From Isoetes taiwanensis (Eukaryota; Streptophyta; Lycopodiopsida; Isoetales; Isoetaceae): a stretch of DNA of 64,000 bases. Of the stretch, positions 45,013 to 57,640 are shown one piece after another (the first letter of the stretch is position 1; the number at the start of each line of letters is the position of its first letter). The translations under genes and the position numbers were made by a program. The notes under the pieces are model-generated. The model did not search any database, had not been told where the DNA came from, and was given only the letters and a program-made list of their open reading frames with translations. The stretch covers positions 16,188,275 through 16,252,274 of the forward strand of contig JAJEKV010000010.1 in assembly GCA_021234155.1 (NCBI GenBank), read 5' to 3'.

Positions 45013-46167
45013 TTAAACTGCCTTATGATGGTGGCACTCAAACAAAACATCATAATATAGATTAGCATGGCAGTTTAATTGGATTTTTGGAGACCGTCTC
45101 ATTTCAAAGTGGCGTTGATATTCTGCACATTGTACTGAGATGGGCCTATATGTCAACATTAGCTCAAGAAAAATGTGTAGTGCATTATCCATTGTTACAA
45201 AGTTTCAGGTATTCTTTCTGCATGCTGGATTTCACTCAGCTTATTTGTACATGTACAATTTCTATGGATTGCAAGGCATGTCCCCGTCTCCACCTCAAAT
45301 AATTAGTTAGAAGTGTATAGTGTAATGATGCAGCATAGGAGATCCTTGCAAATTTTTAATTCCGGTCACTAGCACACATAAGTAACCTCCTTATTTTAGC
45401 ACGGATGCCTTTTTCTCAATTATAGCCTAGGTCGAACCTATTGTCACTGACTATACATGACTAGACAATGTAATATTTTGCATTCTTTTTAGGCCCTTTT
45501 TTTAGTATATCCCAGTTATGGATTATTCTATCGAGGCTGTTTTTCTAGGTGGGATATAGTGTTCCCTGATTATACAGGACTACATACTATGATATTTTGT
45601 TCCACATTTTGGGTTGCCCCTAGGGGGGCAAACCCTTGTTTATGTGGGCTTTCGACATATCCTAGGTATATGCTAGAATATCCTTAGGATATGCTGGTGA
45701 CTGCTCGAAACTCCCTATGAGCTGTAAACTGGCGGTCGCCCCTGTTGTTGGGCGGCCGCTATGCAAACCGTCTAACCGGCAAGAGCTTGCCATATCCATA
45801 CCAGTGCAGGTCTGGTCGTCGGCATTGTTTCCACACAGGGAATGAAGAGACATTCCCTTATACGAAAATAATATTCAAATTCAAATCCAAACCCTAATTC
45901 AACTCATTTTCCTACAACTTGCTTCTCAATCAGATTTGTGAGGCTTCGGGGATGCTTCTGAGACGTGCAGTAATTTGTGACTTCAAAATTTGTTTGCTCC
46001 TCTATTTATAAGGCCTCAACGACCTGACCTTGAGCAGAGGAAGAGCTACCCCATTCCTCCATCACTTTTAGGCTCTTTAAATGATTTAAGAAGCGAAACG
46101 ATATAGAAGAAATTCATTTCTGCATGTTTGTGCAGTTATCTTATTGTTTGATGCAAGAATTTAGTGG

Positions 46168-46550
46168 TTATTGATGTTTCCATGGGATTATAGAAGCCAA
46201 GATGGAGGACGAATTATTTTTTAGGTCATCGTCATTGTCTTGGCTGGAGTTGCTGTCTACCTTGACAGAAGCAATTTCTGATACTCCTACTAGTTCCATT
46301 GCCTTGGTGTGGGCACCAACAAGACTTTCAAAATCTGTGTTATCCTGTAAAATCCCGTGGAATGTTCCAGCTTGTACTATTTTACCATCATGCAGAACCT
46401 GCAAGAATGTTTATAGTCATAAAGAGCATATTTTGACTAAATTTCTTTATATATGTAGGTACCAGTATATGGTCTGTAGCAGGCAAGAATTCCACTTGAT
46501 GTGTTACCAGAACAACTGTCTTCAATGCCAAAACTCCAAGAATACATTCC
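46168..46550 (-). pseudogene. ABCC (MRP-type) transporter fragment, two exons
   Basis: The upstream exon (about 46,463-46,540) encodes LKTVVLVTHQVEFLPATDHI, the H-loop region of the first nucleotide-binding domain. After an intron the exon from about 46,400 reads VLHDGKIVQAGTFHGILQ and TDFESLVGAHTKAMELV, then a Ser/Asn/Asp-rich linker. Both are standard in plant ABCC vacuolar conjugate transporters of about 1,500 residues. Only some 100 residues are here, inside the copy-B insertion. There are no Walker motifs. Confidence 0.75.
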
Positions 46551-47990
46551 TGTCAACATTACAAGTTGAAGGTTCGGAGGAAACCAAGACACTTTAAGAA
46601 ACATTATGGCAGCAAAAGCCAGGGCTTGTTTTGAGTTCATAGAAAGGCTGCTATAAAACTACACCCATTGAGCACAATCATGAGCGCATTACATCCATGA
46701 TATATTCTTCTACATTTGAAGGATTGGCCATAGGTGGAAGGAACACGGGCTGGCGTATCAGCTCTTCATCAAAGTTGTTAAATCTATGGGAATGCATACA
46801 ACAAGCAAACCCGAGTCCTCAGCTTTAGGTGACGGTTTTTCCTCTTATTTGTTCAAGGCCAGGAAATGTGTTAAAAAAAATTTGCAATGTTTTAATGAGC
46901 ATACTAGACACTTAGCAAGAGATTCTGAAACTTCATTCCAACCTATTACGTTGTGTTTGTTTATATGTGTTGGCAAACCATATCCCGCATATTCTAGCAA
47001 ATCATGGGAGTAAGAAGGTGCATTGAATGCCCATCACAAGAGAGTGAGCAGTACTTCCTGCTCCTTTGTGGTTTTCAAAGTAGTTATAATCTAGATTTTT
47101 CCTGCAACATAACAAACATCATTGGCTTGTTTAGATGCAAGACATGGGGATTTCATCATAAATACTATAATTTGCATTATTTTGTTATGTGATAGCATGC
47201 TCTATAAGGAGGATAGGTAGGTTATGATTCTTGGGGTTTTAAAGCAAAGAACATATTCTTTGGATCAAGCGACGACGAGGTTAGGTATTTAAGCTTGGTT
47301 TGGCTGACTAGTTTAGTTCATTGACATGCAGAGCAGTAAAGACCAGAATCTTAGATTCCACTTTTAGCTCCTAATTAGTTGTGTGTATATAAACCACCTA
47401 AGATTATCCAGTTATGATGAATAACAAGCGTCTGCTATCAACCTAAATGCAAATGAACTCGTTTGTGTTAAGGATTCAGATGATTTGACTTTAATCATAA
47501 AGAACATGGCTGTCTCTGGGCACATTCTGACCTGGCTATCCTGACTCTCACAGATCTAAGGTTCAAATTAGGCAGCTATGTCTTTTCTACGCAACCATCA
47601 GAGCAATCTTCTGGCAATCTTCTGGCAGACGTCCTGACAAACACTACACAGCATGTGTATATATTGTGGTGGTGTTAGAACTTTTCAAGGGCAATTTTGT
47701 GCACGTCAAAGATTCTAAGGTACTGTAGGGCCATTACGGAATTCTTCCTGTCATTTTTTTTAAGCCCTTTAAGAATCTGGGGCGGGAAACCTCCACGTAA
47801 GTTCTTGTATTGAATTGTTTTATTTGTATCAGAAATGTGGAAGGGATCATGAATTTCAACAGCCCATGATCTGATTTAAATTCAACGTTGTTGATTGCAT
47901 ATTGTACTCAAGCAGGCAGTTTGAAGAGTGTTATTACTTTGCATACTCTAGAAGCGGCAACATTTTTTAAGTACAAGGTTTTGTGCTTTC

Positions 47991-48750
47991 ATGTTTACTA
48001 TACCACAGATGATTCTACGTATCCTTAGTCAAATTGTTGATTATAAGCAGGGGATGTTTTCTGCACCTATTGGGATGACTGATGGCTTTAAGAATGAGAG
48101 TTTTTTGAGCTTGATGCATGTCATAAGCTTACAACCCTTTGGCGGACCTCTTTCAAGCTCCTTTGCTGTTTGTAATAGGGGAAATATCCTAGTCTACGAG
48201 TTAGCGGCAGCTGTTAAAAGTACTACATCCAACACTGTAGCACCAAAAGCAGTCTGGTCAGCACATAGTTTGCCTATTACATGCATGTCTTGAAGTCCAT
48301 TTACTACCTCAATTCTCACAGGTGCTTACGATGGATTGGTTCGACTACGGGATATGAAGACTAAGCCAAATGCTCCAGTTAGTCAATTTGTCCACGAGAA
48401 AGCTATTACTGGCGTCTCAATGCTTGATGCAAATATGATGAGCAGCTGTGGTACAGATGGTTCTATCAAATTTTGGGATTTACGTTCAGCCACAATTGCC
48501 CTTTATTCCTGATGGGAAGCCCATCCTCAACATCGCTTTAAGTAGACCAGCTGATGCATTGGCTTTGACAATCAAGCAAGGCACGTATTCTTTAGAGTTC
48601 GGTAAACGAGATTTTTCTTCAATCTTGACTCCTTTTACTCCACTGCCTCCTGCTGGCCCCTGTGCTAATTTAAAGTGGAACACAAAGTCAAAGGACGTAT
48701 ATGCATCTGGTGTTGATGGAAGAATTTATGTCTTTCGAAAGTCGTCCTGA
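47991..48750 (+). pseudogene. WD40-repeat protein fragment
   Basis: A continuous stretch without introns encodes the C-terminal half of a beta-propeller: VWSAHSLPITCMS, then after an in-frame TGA (48291-48293) SPFTTSILTGAYDGLVRL, SMLDANMMSSCGTDGSIKFW and DLRS. After a frame change follow PDGKPILNIALSRPADALAL, KWNTKSKDVYASGVDGRIYV and FRKSS-stop. The stop replaces a likely tryptophan. Which WD40 protein it comes from I cannot say. The lack of introns suggests a processed copy or a single large exon. Confidence 0.65.
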
Positions 48751-51035
48751 TTAAGCTATTCTTGGATGAAATTATTGTTATAATTACAAGGCCTGTTAAG
48801 AAGCATTTGCAGCTGATTTGAAAGGGAATGTGTCAAAAGGCAGTGTGTTATTTGTTGGCAAAACATGTTCCTTTGTGGACTTCTTATATAAATTGCATCA
48901 AGTGAAGAAAAAGCTAATCTATCTTAAAGACTACGTTATCAACTTTGTTTGTGCAGCCAGTTTCCTCACAATTCATTTTTAAACTGTGACAAGATTAAGA
49001 AATAGAATTGAGAAATATAGTATTCAGAAAATGAGGATTGGATATAAATGAATGGAGAAATATCTGGTTTGTATTCTACTAAAATTATAACTTATTTAGC
49101 TATGCCGTCATGAAATCTGTGCCTGGCCCATCAACCTAGCTGCTGCTATCGTTTTTCATGGGTAAATTATGGTAATGGATTTTAAAAATCAAAATTAATA
49201 GAAAATGTGCCTAGAAAAAATGTTCCTTTTAGATTTTTCTATTTTGTGCAAACAGAATCATAAAATAGGTAGTCCTAAAATTAGAAAAGATAAATGATCA
49301 CTTTATCAATACCATATAAAGTTGTTATGGATAAAATAATCCAGGAATAAAAACTTAGTATTTCTTTGTAACTTGGAAATAAAAGATCTAATTTTTCGTA
49401 ACTATTTTACTTTTTCCCTCAAATTGCTTGCATGCATGCGGTTGCTGGCAAGGTTTAAGCAGTTAGTTAATACTCATTGGTACTGGAAAACTAGGCCATT
49501 TTTATCCATGTTTCTCCAAGGAAGTTTTCCTTTCCTGCGCAAACCATTCTGTTCTGGATCCAGAATCACAGGTTGATTTTTTGCCGAGCTTTTCGTATCT
49601 TCAAGGAGTTCTCTCATTCCTATGCTAACAAAACATGTATTTCCATTCTTTGCTCTATTAGACTTGTCCTTATGCTTCTGCAATACTTCTTCCATGCTGA
49701 GCACCAAAGATTTCTTCAGGCCAATTCCCATAAAGTCATGGTATCAAGTATTCTATTGCCTAGAAGTAGCAATTTGAATTGATTGTCAAAACATGACTTT
49801 GAACTATGATTTAAGCCACTTCACCCTCCGGCCATGGAGGGCAACCCTCTGTGCGCAGCACCTTGTTTACCTGTAGTCTCATTTGTTTGTGTTTAGGCTT
49901 TAGTATAGAAGTTTATAAAGAAGGACCATGTGCAACACTCTATTTTGAATCACAAATACATGCAATTATGCTGGACTATTCTGCTCAATTAGATGGAAAT
50001 CCATGTAATATTAGATAGAATTGTATGCCAACATTGTCTCTATATATGCGTATCCTTCATATTAGAGTTGCCTTTGGTTTTCACTATTCACATAGCATCA
50101 GGATTACATGTTGTTCTTTTTGTGCATTTGTCACACGTTCTCCATGATATATTAATGGTGTCTATGTTGCGTGTAGCTCTAAACGTGCACTAAAAGGCGA
50201 AGTACAAAGCTTGAAAATAGCAACAGACCATTCTACTACTGCTAAAGGTAACAGATCGAACAATTTAATTCTCTCCAACAACAGCACACGGGTTTTTTTA
50301 CAACACAACAATGTGCTTGATAAATAAATGTGTCGATCCTTGCTTGATAAATAATGTGCTTGTGCGCTTTTATGCTTAGCTACATTTATGGAAAAGAATT
50401 TATCCTTAAATAGAATAGATAACATTATGTAGTGCATAACAGATTGAAGCAATGTGCTGGTATATGTTCTATGTATTTGAAAGCAGTGGATGGGCTACTT
50501 TTTGCTAGTATTTCACTTCTTTTTTTTTTAGCAAATGTGGTACATGACATTTTTATTAGATAGTTTACCAAGTCTTCCTCCATCTTTAGACATGGATTAC
50601 TATTTACCCTAGTGGGATAAAGCCAAAGCATTGCCAAGTCATTTACATTGCAAAAAAGACCAAATCTAATGCATCTTCAATACATATGCAATGTTTTGAA
50701 TGAACAAAAATGACTTTTTTAATGCAGGACTCTCATACTACAATGTGGTCTATGCAGGTTGTGAATGCATGTAATTGCAAACAGAATCATTCAGGGATAA
50801 TCTTAAACAATGATTCTCTAATAACAGTTTGCAATTTGCTCATGTCAAAATCAAAGAAATGTTCGCGGGCGACCTTGGCCGCCGCGACAAGGCCACCGCG
50901 ATAATAGTTATTAAACTGGTTAACTGGACTAATCAACGAATTGTTTTGTTTAGTTTTGTTTAGTTGAAAATTTTCATTTAATACATTTTGAATGTATAAT
51001 ACATCAAAATATAACACATGCCGAAACATATGCGA

Positions 51036-52365
51036 AGGTTCAATAATACAATGGAGGAGGAGAAAAATTTATTGGCCAGTGCATAATGAACTTGAGCCTA
51101 AAGCATAATTCAGAAATGGAGTGCAGTACAGACTTGCACAAGACATTTGCTGGTACTGCATAATATATTTGAAGCAAAGGCATAATACAGAAATGTAGTG
51201 CAGTACAGACTTGCACAAGACATTTGGTGGTACTGCATAATATATTTGAAGCAAAGTTTTGTCAGGAGAATTATGCAGCTTGGACTTAAACCCTTGTTTA
51301 ACAAAGTAGTGCAGTTCAAACATGCACATTATTGCCTAATGTGCATAGATTTAAGATTATATGATTATGCAATAAAGGAGGAGTGTTGGAATATGTTATT
51401 GCATAATTGGCTTAGGTAGAATGCCTTAACTGAGGGAAAGACCAAATGCCCTAGATGCCCTTTCTGAGCAATAAGAGTGCACAGATAGCACAGGTTCAAA
51501 CCTATATTGAATAATAGTGGTTGCAACATAGAGGAATATTAGAACCTAATGGTTTTATGATCAAAAGTTTCACTTTGAGTTGATATGGTTATTGAACCAT
51601 TGGACCATTAAGTTTGCATTATGATATTATACTATGAATATGGTCGAATACGTTTTGGAGGCAAGCCGAAATAAAAAATGGAAACTGCGAACCAATCCGC
51701 TGAACCTCCTCCATAACCGTCGAAGCCCATTAGAATAAAAGGAGCTGAAGATAAGAACAGAGATTAGATCAAACAGGGGGACTCTTGCACAAAAGGGGAG
51801 AATTCTCGACCAAGTGTTGAACAGTATGAGATTGTTTATGACCATTACAATGCTACAGTGATTTGGATATAAGTGAATTTATTTCACAACCATAGTCTAT
51901 GATCAATTTCGATAATTGGTATTATATTCTAGTATAAATGCATTGGTCTCACATGGTTATAGCCTTGTAATTGAGTAAATCTAAGTGCTTGAATTGTGCT
52001 CTGATTCTCACAATCTGGAATAGTCTGTGGTATAGTCCCCTCCCAGATGCTCTTCTTGCGAGAAAGTTATGTGGTATACCCTCCTCCGGAATGCTCTTCG
52101 TGCAAGTTTAGAATGGTGTAAAGATTTAATGTATGCCCCCCAAAGTTTCGAAGCATATAATAAGATCTTGGAACCTTAGTGCTAAAGCTTGGGGCTTAAC
52201 CTTTACCATGACATACTACAACTATTGAGCGTGTTAATCTAATGCGTTGGTTTCATTCTATTATATTCGACAATAGATTCAAATCTTAATGCCACGCTTT
52301 TGCTTAATGGATATTAAAAGGATCTATAAGCCACCATATTGAGGGAATTGAACTCAGTGAAAATC
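51036..52365. other. non-coding, 77-bp tandem duplication
   Basis: GCATAAT-CAGAAATG-AGTGCAG starts at 51103 and again at 51180 (unit 77 bp). The rest shows no gene on either strand. Confidence 0.55.
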
Positions 52366-52813
52366 TGTAACGGGCCCATGATAGACCGCTCGAGTATTCG
52401 AACCTTGAATGTGCCTGTGGGGCGTTCCTGAGACACTGACATAAATGGGTAGAAGGGACTACTCATAAACGTCTAGACGGTTTTGCCCATTTGGTTAAGG
52501 GCATGTCGGTTAGGAACGTTACAGTTGGTATTAGAGTAGGTCTCGAGTTCGATCTCCATGGGTGCCTATATGCATGGGTAATTTGCAAAGACTTGGTAAT
52601 CATTGTGACATGTTATAGCCTTGGATGCTCGAGGACGAGCATAGTTCTAGTGGGAGAGACTGTAACGGGCCCATATAGACCGCTCGAGAATTCGAACCTT
52701 GAATGTGCCTGGCGTTCCCGAGACACTGGCATAAATGGGTAGAAGCGACTACTCATAAACGTCTAGACGGTTTTGCCCAGTTGGTTAAGGGCATGTCGGT
52801 TAGGAACGTTACA
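52366..52813 (+). mobile_element. TRIM (terminal-repeat retrotransposon in miniature), plus strand
   Basis: Two LTRs, 52366-52523 (158 bp) and 52661-52813 (153 bp), start TGTAACGGGCCCAT and end AACGTTACA. The first is followed after 2 bp by a primer-binding site (TGGTATTAGAGT, 52526-52537). The second is preceded by a purine tract (AGTGGGAGAGAC). The internal part is only 137 bp and codes for nothing. Such elements depend on proteins from other LTR retrotransposons. No clear 5-bp target duplication is seen. Confidence 0.9.
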
Positions 52814-52815
52814 GT

Positions 52816-52906
52816 AAAAAAATTTGGACCATTTCTCGATTTATACGTGTCATCCTTGCGCAGGGGCCATGCTAATCTTCTCTGTATCGTTCCCATTTTA
52901 TCGGAC
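52816..52906 (-). pseudogene. U6 spliceosomal snRNA copy lacking its 5' end
   Basis: The minus strand reads GATACAGAGAAGATTAGCAT, then GGCCCCTGCGCAAGGATGAC, then ATAAATCGAGAAATGGTCC and AAATTTT, the U6 sequence from about nucleotide 16 to its 3' end. It contains the invariant ACAGAGA and the AGC/catalytic triad. Differences include AAATGGG for AAATTGG and a C-to-T after GACACG. The first ~15 nt (5' stem-loop) are missing. I see no upstream sequence element or TATA box, so it is likely a retro-pseudogene. Its 3' T-run abuts the end of the TRIM. Confidence 0.92.
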
Positions 52907-52913
52907 CTTAACG

Positions 52914-53434
52914 CAACAGCTATCACAACGTTCCAAGACATAACAACGTAGCTGGACGACCATCTAACTATAACCTAAAGCAAGTTCGATAGTTAGAGAA
53001 TCAAGTAGGGCTTCAAGACCCTAGGATAATAATACAAACTAGATTCAATAACTTAGAACCTAACAATAATTATTCACGTAAGATTCCCATACTATGCCTA
53101 ATATGTCCTGCAAGACTACAACTCTAAAGAATGGACCCTATTGTTCCATTAATGCATGGTCAATATTCTAAAACATAAAGGTATATTATGGTATGGTCTA
53201 AACCTTAGGATAATAACTAATATAAACGGATGATTTACCTGACCCTTATATCCCTAAGTTCAAAAAGGAATACTTGTGCAAGGACATATGCTTGAGTTTA
53301 GATTCGAACCTGGATCTGTAGCCTAGATGGTCATTACTTGAGTTGAGGATTGCTAATCCTACGAACCTTTTAAATATTGTGATTATAATTTGGGACCCTA
53401 GAGTTTCCTTGGTAGAGTTATAATCTTGCATGTG
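52914..53434. other. spacer between the inverted TRIMs
   Basis: About 520 bp of AT-rich sequence without recognisable features, between the U6 copy and the second TRIM. Confidence 0.5.
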
Positions 53435-53887
53435 GGTAACGTTCCTAACCGACATGCCCTTAACCAACTGGGCAAAACCATCTAGACGTTTATGAGTAGT
53501 CGCTTCTACCCATTTATGCCGGTGTCTCAGGAACGCCCCACAGGCACATTCAAGGTTCAAATACTCGAGCGGTCTATCATGGGCCCGTTACAGTCTCTCC
53601 CACTAGAACTATGCTCGTCCTTGAGCATCCAAGGCTATACCATGTCACAATGATTACCAAGTCTTTGCAAATTACCCATGCATATAGGCACCCATGGAGA
53701 TCGAACTCGAGACCTGCTCTGATACCAACTGTAACGTTCCTAACCGACATGCCCTTAACCAACTGGGCAAAACCGTCTAGACATTTATGAGTAGTCGCTT
53801 CTACTCATTTATGCCGGTGTCTCAGGAACGCCCCACAGGCATATTCAAGGTTCAAATACTCGAGCGGTCTATCATGGGCCCGTTACG
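53435..53887 (-). mobile_element. TRIM, minus strand
   Basis: Same family as the element at 52.4 kb, inverted. LTRs at about 53435-53592 and 53730-53887. The primer-binding site TGGTATCAGAGC is perfect on the minus strand (53716-53727), and the purine tract lies next to 53,593. The internal domain matches the plus-strand copy (GATCGAACTCGAGACCTGC). Confidence 0.9.
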
Positions 53888-55880
53888 AAATTCCCTTCTC
53901 GAATTGGACCTCTAGGTGCTTTGCAATGCTAGACATTATTTGTAAGGAAGAAAACAATGGTGTGTGCACTGATAACAACGTAACAACACAAACAAAACAG
54001 GTATAGATAGCATTAATTAGCTAATTAATTGTCATATGTTAGCAAAGAATTACCTAAGGGATATCCATTCAATTTTTCAAGCAATGAGAATATATTAAAT
54101 AAAGATCTGCAAGTCATTTGCATGGCTTCAAAATTGAAGTTAATATTGGCAGAGAGCATATTCAACATGCCAAATTCAAATCTTGCATATAACTTACATT
54201 TTTAAGTTACAGCCAAAATTCTCTTCATTCAATTCAAAAAATGTAAGTACATTCAGTGCTAGCGCACTCCCATCGAACACGTCTTGCATCAGAGTTCGGC
54301 AGTAGTGTATAGCAGCAAATTTACATAATAATTCATAATTTTTCATCACAACACTTCCTCTTAAACTTGCAAATCTTAAACAAAAAGCTTAGACAGAAAT
54401 CACAGAAAATAATACTTACATACAACAACCCATTCAAAAGGGCCAATAAGCTGCTTGTTTTAAAGCAGAAACATCCTTTCCAGTTACCAAAACCTCTGAA
54501 GCGCACATTCCAGCATAGAAGCTCAAAACTTTTTATCTTTGATCAACTGCTTGAACCGATGCAGAAAGAAGTAATATCAATTTAAAACGAGCCTGATTCC
54601 ATGATATGAAACTCGGAAGCTAAAGATCTGCTGGAGGTGTTATTCGCCATTGATAAGATGATATACTGGGTCGCCTTAACTTTAGCAAGCTCCTAATGCA
54701 AGCTCCTGCATAAGAAAAATAATAAGGAAAAATGTGGGCATAAGGAAAAACGTATCTGCCTTGGCTGCTGCTGTTTATTATTATTGCCATAGCTGGTGTT
54801 GTTTTCACTTTAAATGGCATTGTTAAGGTTACTATACATGTTATAGTTTACTGTATTTCCCATTTACTAGCTTTCTTATAGCTATCTGGCATAGGTAGTT
54901 CTGGTAAACAAAGTAGATGGACTAGAAGGGCTTGCGCAACAGATACCCTTTTCATATGACTGAACTACTCGCATGACATTTTTAGGCAAGCACCTCTTTC
55001 TCCAACCCCCTATTATTTCATGAGTTCTATGTCAATGCACAAAACTCTTAATATATCATATGATGCAGCTTATAACCTGATAAGCTGCTCAGATTTCCAT
55101 AGTTGCTACTGCCTTTGAGGCATCTCAACATCTCAAATGTTTAGTGCAGGTAACGTGCTATTCCATATGATGTTGGATGCTCGCGTTTATTATAGGTGCA
55201 CACAAAATCCAAAGAAAGACGAGCCTCCTAGGAAGCTTAACTATTGAAGTCTCTCACTATTGAAGCAATCTTAACTCGAAGATGCAAGTTCAAGTTTGCA
55301 AAAGCACATAAGTTGTATATGTTTTGACATTCCTACAGATTGTGGATCATGATGGGCGCTTCATTTCTTAGCACCACACTTATCATTGTACTTGATCGCA
55401 TTCTAGTGGTTTAATATATTCTTATATTCTTCAAAAAAAAAAAAAAGAAGAAGTATATGTTTTGGATGTATGCTCATTTTCAAATATTAGATAAGTCAAC
55501 ATTAAGAATACAACACCATCATGAGCCCCAGGGTTAGCTCTGCATGAAACTGCATAAATTTATTAGGACGAGGTATTTAGATCTTACAATTGTGTTTGAA
55601 ACCAGACCTACATGTTATCTTATGTTGCTTAATTTATTTGCACATGAACAAGCTAATATTTCAACTTAACAAGCTGTCTAAGAAATAGTATGTAGCATTC
55701 TGCTTCAACTGAATTAGCAGTGATATGGATTTTTAGTCAGTGAACTAAAAGCTTTATATGCCATGTTATCCCATTGAAATGTGGTGAATTTTTGCAAGCT
55801 TGATTAATGCGTTACCTAATCATTTCTCTTGCATGGAATTTAGGGTTGTCGCTCCATGATGAAATGGATACTCCATTGTA
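53888..55880. other. no recognisable gene
   Basis: AT-rich unique sequence, with an A-run at about 55,435-55,448. I found no exon chain on either strand. Confidence 0.45.
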
Positions 55881-55889
55881 GTTAGCCTT

Positions 55890-56001
55890 CACTTGAAGGT
55901 GTATCCGGCTGACTCAGGCAAATTAAGATAGGTGAGCAGATATGTCTAGGCAAATCAAGACAACCACGCAGATCATATTGTACAGTTCTTTATATTGCGT
56001 A

Positions 56002-56033
<32 letters not shown>

Positions 56034-57300
56034 TATCTTTATATTGCGTAATGAAGGTAACTGTGGCCTTAAGTTGAAGGTGTATCTAGCTAACTTAGGC
56101 AAATTAAGATATGTGGATAGATATGTCCAGGCAAATTAAGACATGCGTGTAGATCATACTGTATAGTTTTTCATATTGCACAATGGGGGTAACTGTACAG
56201 TTTCTCATATTGCATAATGAAAGTAACTAGATCAGTTTCTCATATTGCATAATGAAAGTAACTAGATCATAAGTGTAGGTGGTCTATTAGCCGTTGTCAT
56301 GCACAACTTATAGCTCACTTTAAGTGTATGATGGTTAAGGCTTTAGCATTTTGCAAGGAAACTAGGCAGAAGATAGTTTTGATTTCCTACAAGGTTTGCA
56401 GTTTCAATACAGTATGGATCCAACGTTTTTACATGGGGATAAGCGCATGCATGAAGTTAAACATTTCAGAATATGTCATAAGACCTTGGGTGCATGAATC
56501 TTAAGGCTTGAGCATTTTGCAAGGAAACTAGGTTTAACATAGTTTGATTTCCTTCAAGGTTTGCAGTTTCAACAAGTTATGGACCTGAACCCAAAGGTTT
56601 TTACATGGGGATAAACACATGCTTGAAGTTACATTTTGAAATATGTCCATGAACATATCATTAGATTTTAAAACCTATAAGTAACCATTATCTGTGTCAT
56701 AGCCATGCTGGCAACATTTAGGGCAATCCAAAATATCAAACTTACCCTTCAGAGATAATTCAAGTAGGATTCAAAACCACAAAGTGCGCATAGTCAGGGA
56801 TGCACTTTGATGAAAATAATTAGCTATTTGTTGAGCAAAGAACAACTTCTAGGCTTCAAAGTTTGATGGTTTGGTTGCATATTCTTTATGATATATTCTT
56901 TGTACAAATTTTCGGTTGCATATTCTTTGTAATATATTCTTTCTACAAATTTGAATCTAAGTTTGCAGATGAAATTTTACTTTAAACATTTTAGGCTTTA
57001 AAACCTGTAAATAACCATTATCTGTGCCATGGCCATACTGCCAACGTTTGGAGCAATCCAAAATATCAAACTTACCCTTCAGAGAGAATCCAGGGAGGAT
57101 TCAAAACCACAAAGTATATATAATCAGGGATGCACTTGGATGAACTCAACAATTAGCCATTTGTTGAGCAAAGAATACTTCTAGGCTTCAAAGTTTGATG
57201 GTTTGATTCCATACGCTTTGTTTATATATTCTTTGTAAACATATTCTCCGTACAAATTCTAATCTAAGTTTGCGGATGAAATTTTACTTTTAACATCTGC
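55890..57300. repeat. cluster of local tandem duplications
   Basis: Three nested sets. (1) 55,897-56,050 and 56,068-56,190 share GGTGTATC-AGCTNACT-AGGCAAATTAAGATA, with a (GATA)n run at 56,002-56,033. (2) 56,340-56,480 and 56,500-56,650 share GCATTTTGCAAGGAAACTAG. (3) 56,668-56,990 and 56,995-57,300 share CAATCCAAAATATCAAACTT and CTTCTAGGCTTCAAAGTTTG. No coding sequence. Confidence 0.85.
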
Positions 57301-57515
57301 AATTTGTAGATAAAACTTAACACTTAGACGTGAAAGAGTGTTATGTTAGCTTTTTTATGCAGTGTCGGTCTCAAGAAGCTATTTACAATGACTTATCTAT
57401 ATTAACCATACGTATTGTTATCTTATTCGTTGTTCTATTGCTTCTTATTGGCAGAGAAATCTTACTCCTAAAAGCATGCCACAAGATTGGAAGACACATT
57501 TAAAAAAGCATGTGC

Positions 57516-57640
57516 ACAAGAGGCTCGAACCACATTACTCCTCTTGGGCTGAATAATAACGTTCTCTAAACAATATAACACAAGAAGCTCGAACCACATT
57601 ACTCCTCTTGGGCTGAATAATAATCTTCTCTAAACGATAT
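57516..57640. repeat. 64-bp tandem duplication
   Basis: ACAAG-GGCTCGAACCACATT to TCTCTAAAC at 57516 recurs at 57580 with few changes. Confidence 0.85.

Larger units (their letters stand above)
45611..49867. mobile_element. insertion carrying ABCC and WD40 gene fragments (class unresolved)
   Basis: Copy A reads straight across this position (TTTTGCTCCATATTTTTACC at about 31,795-31,815). Copy B has 4.25 kb here. The left end begins GGGTTGCCCCTAGGGGGGCA, itself a hairpin. The right end has CCCTCCGGCCATGGAGGGCA and GCAACCCTC, so GGGTTGCC occurs inverted near both ends. No clear target duplication and no transposase was found. The cargo of unrelated gene pieces is like a Pack-type or Helitron-type capture. 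Confidence 0.6.
42112..51035. repeat. tandem segmental duplication, copy B
   Basis: Collinear with copy A but lacking its MULE, LINE and TRIM insertions. It carries instead a ~600-bp AT-rich insertion (43,919-44,520) and a 4.25-kb gene-fragment insertion (45,611-49,867). It ends near ACACATGCCGAAACATATGC (51,012-51,031), matching copy A at about 41,755-41,772. Confidence 0.9.

Noticed and set aside
45611-49867. Classification of the copy-B insertion as a hAT or Helitron
   Set aside because: No 8-bp target duplication, no TC start and no CTRR end could be found; left unclassified.
52491-53762. Possible tRNA genes or tRNA-derived SINEs in the GTTGGTTAAGGGCATGTCGG repeats
   Set aside because: The phrase resembles an A box and GAGTTCGATCTCC a B box, but the paired LTRs, PBS and purine tract fit a TRIM fully and no cloverleaf forms.
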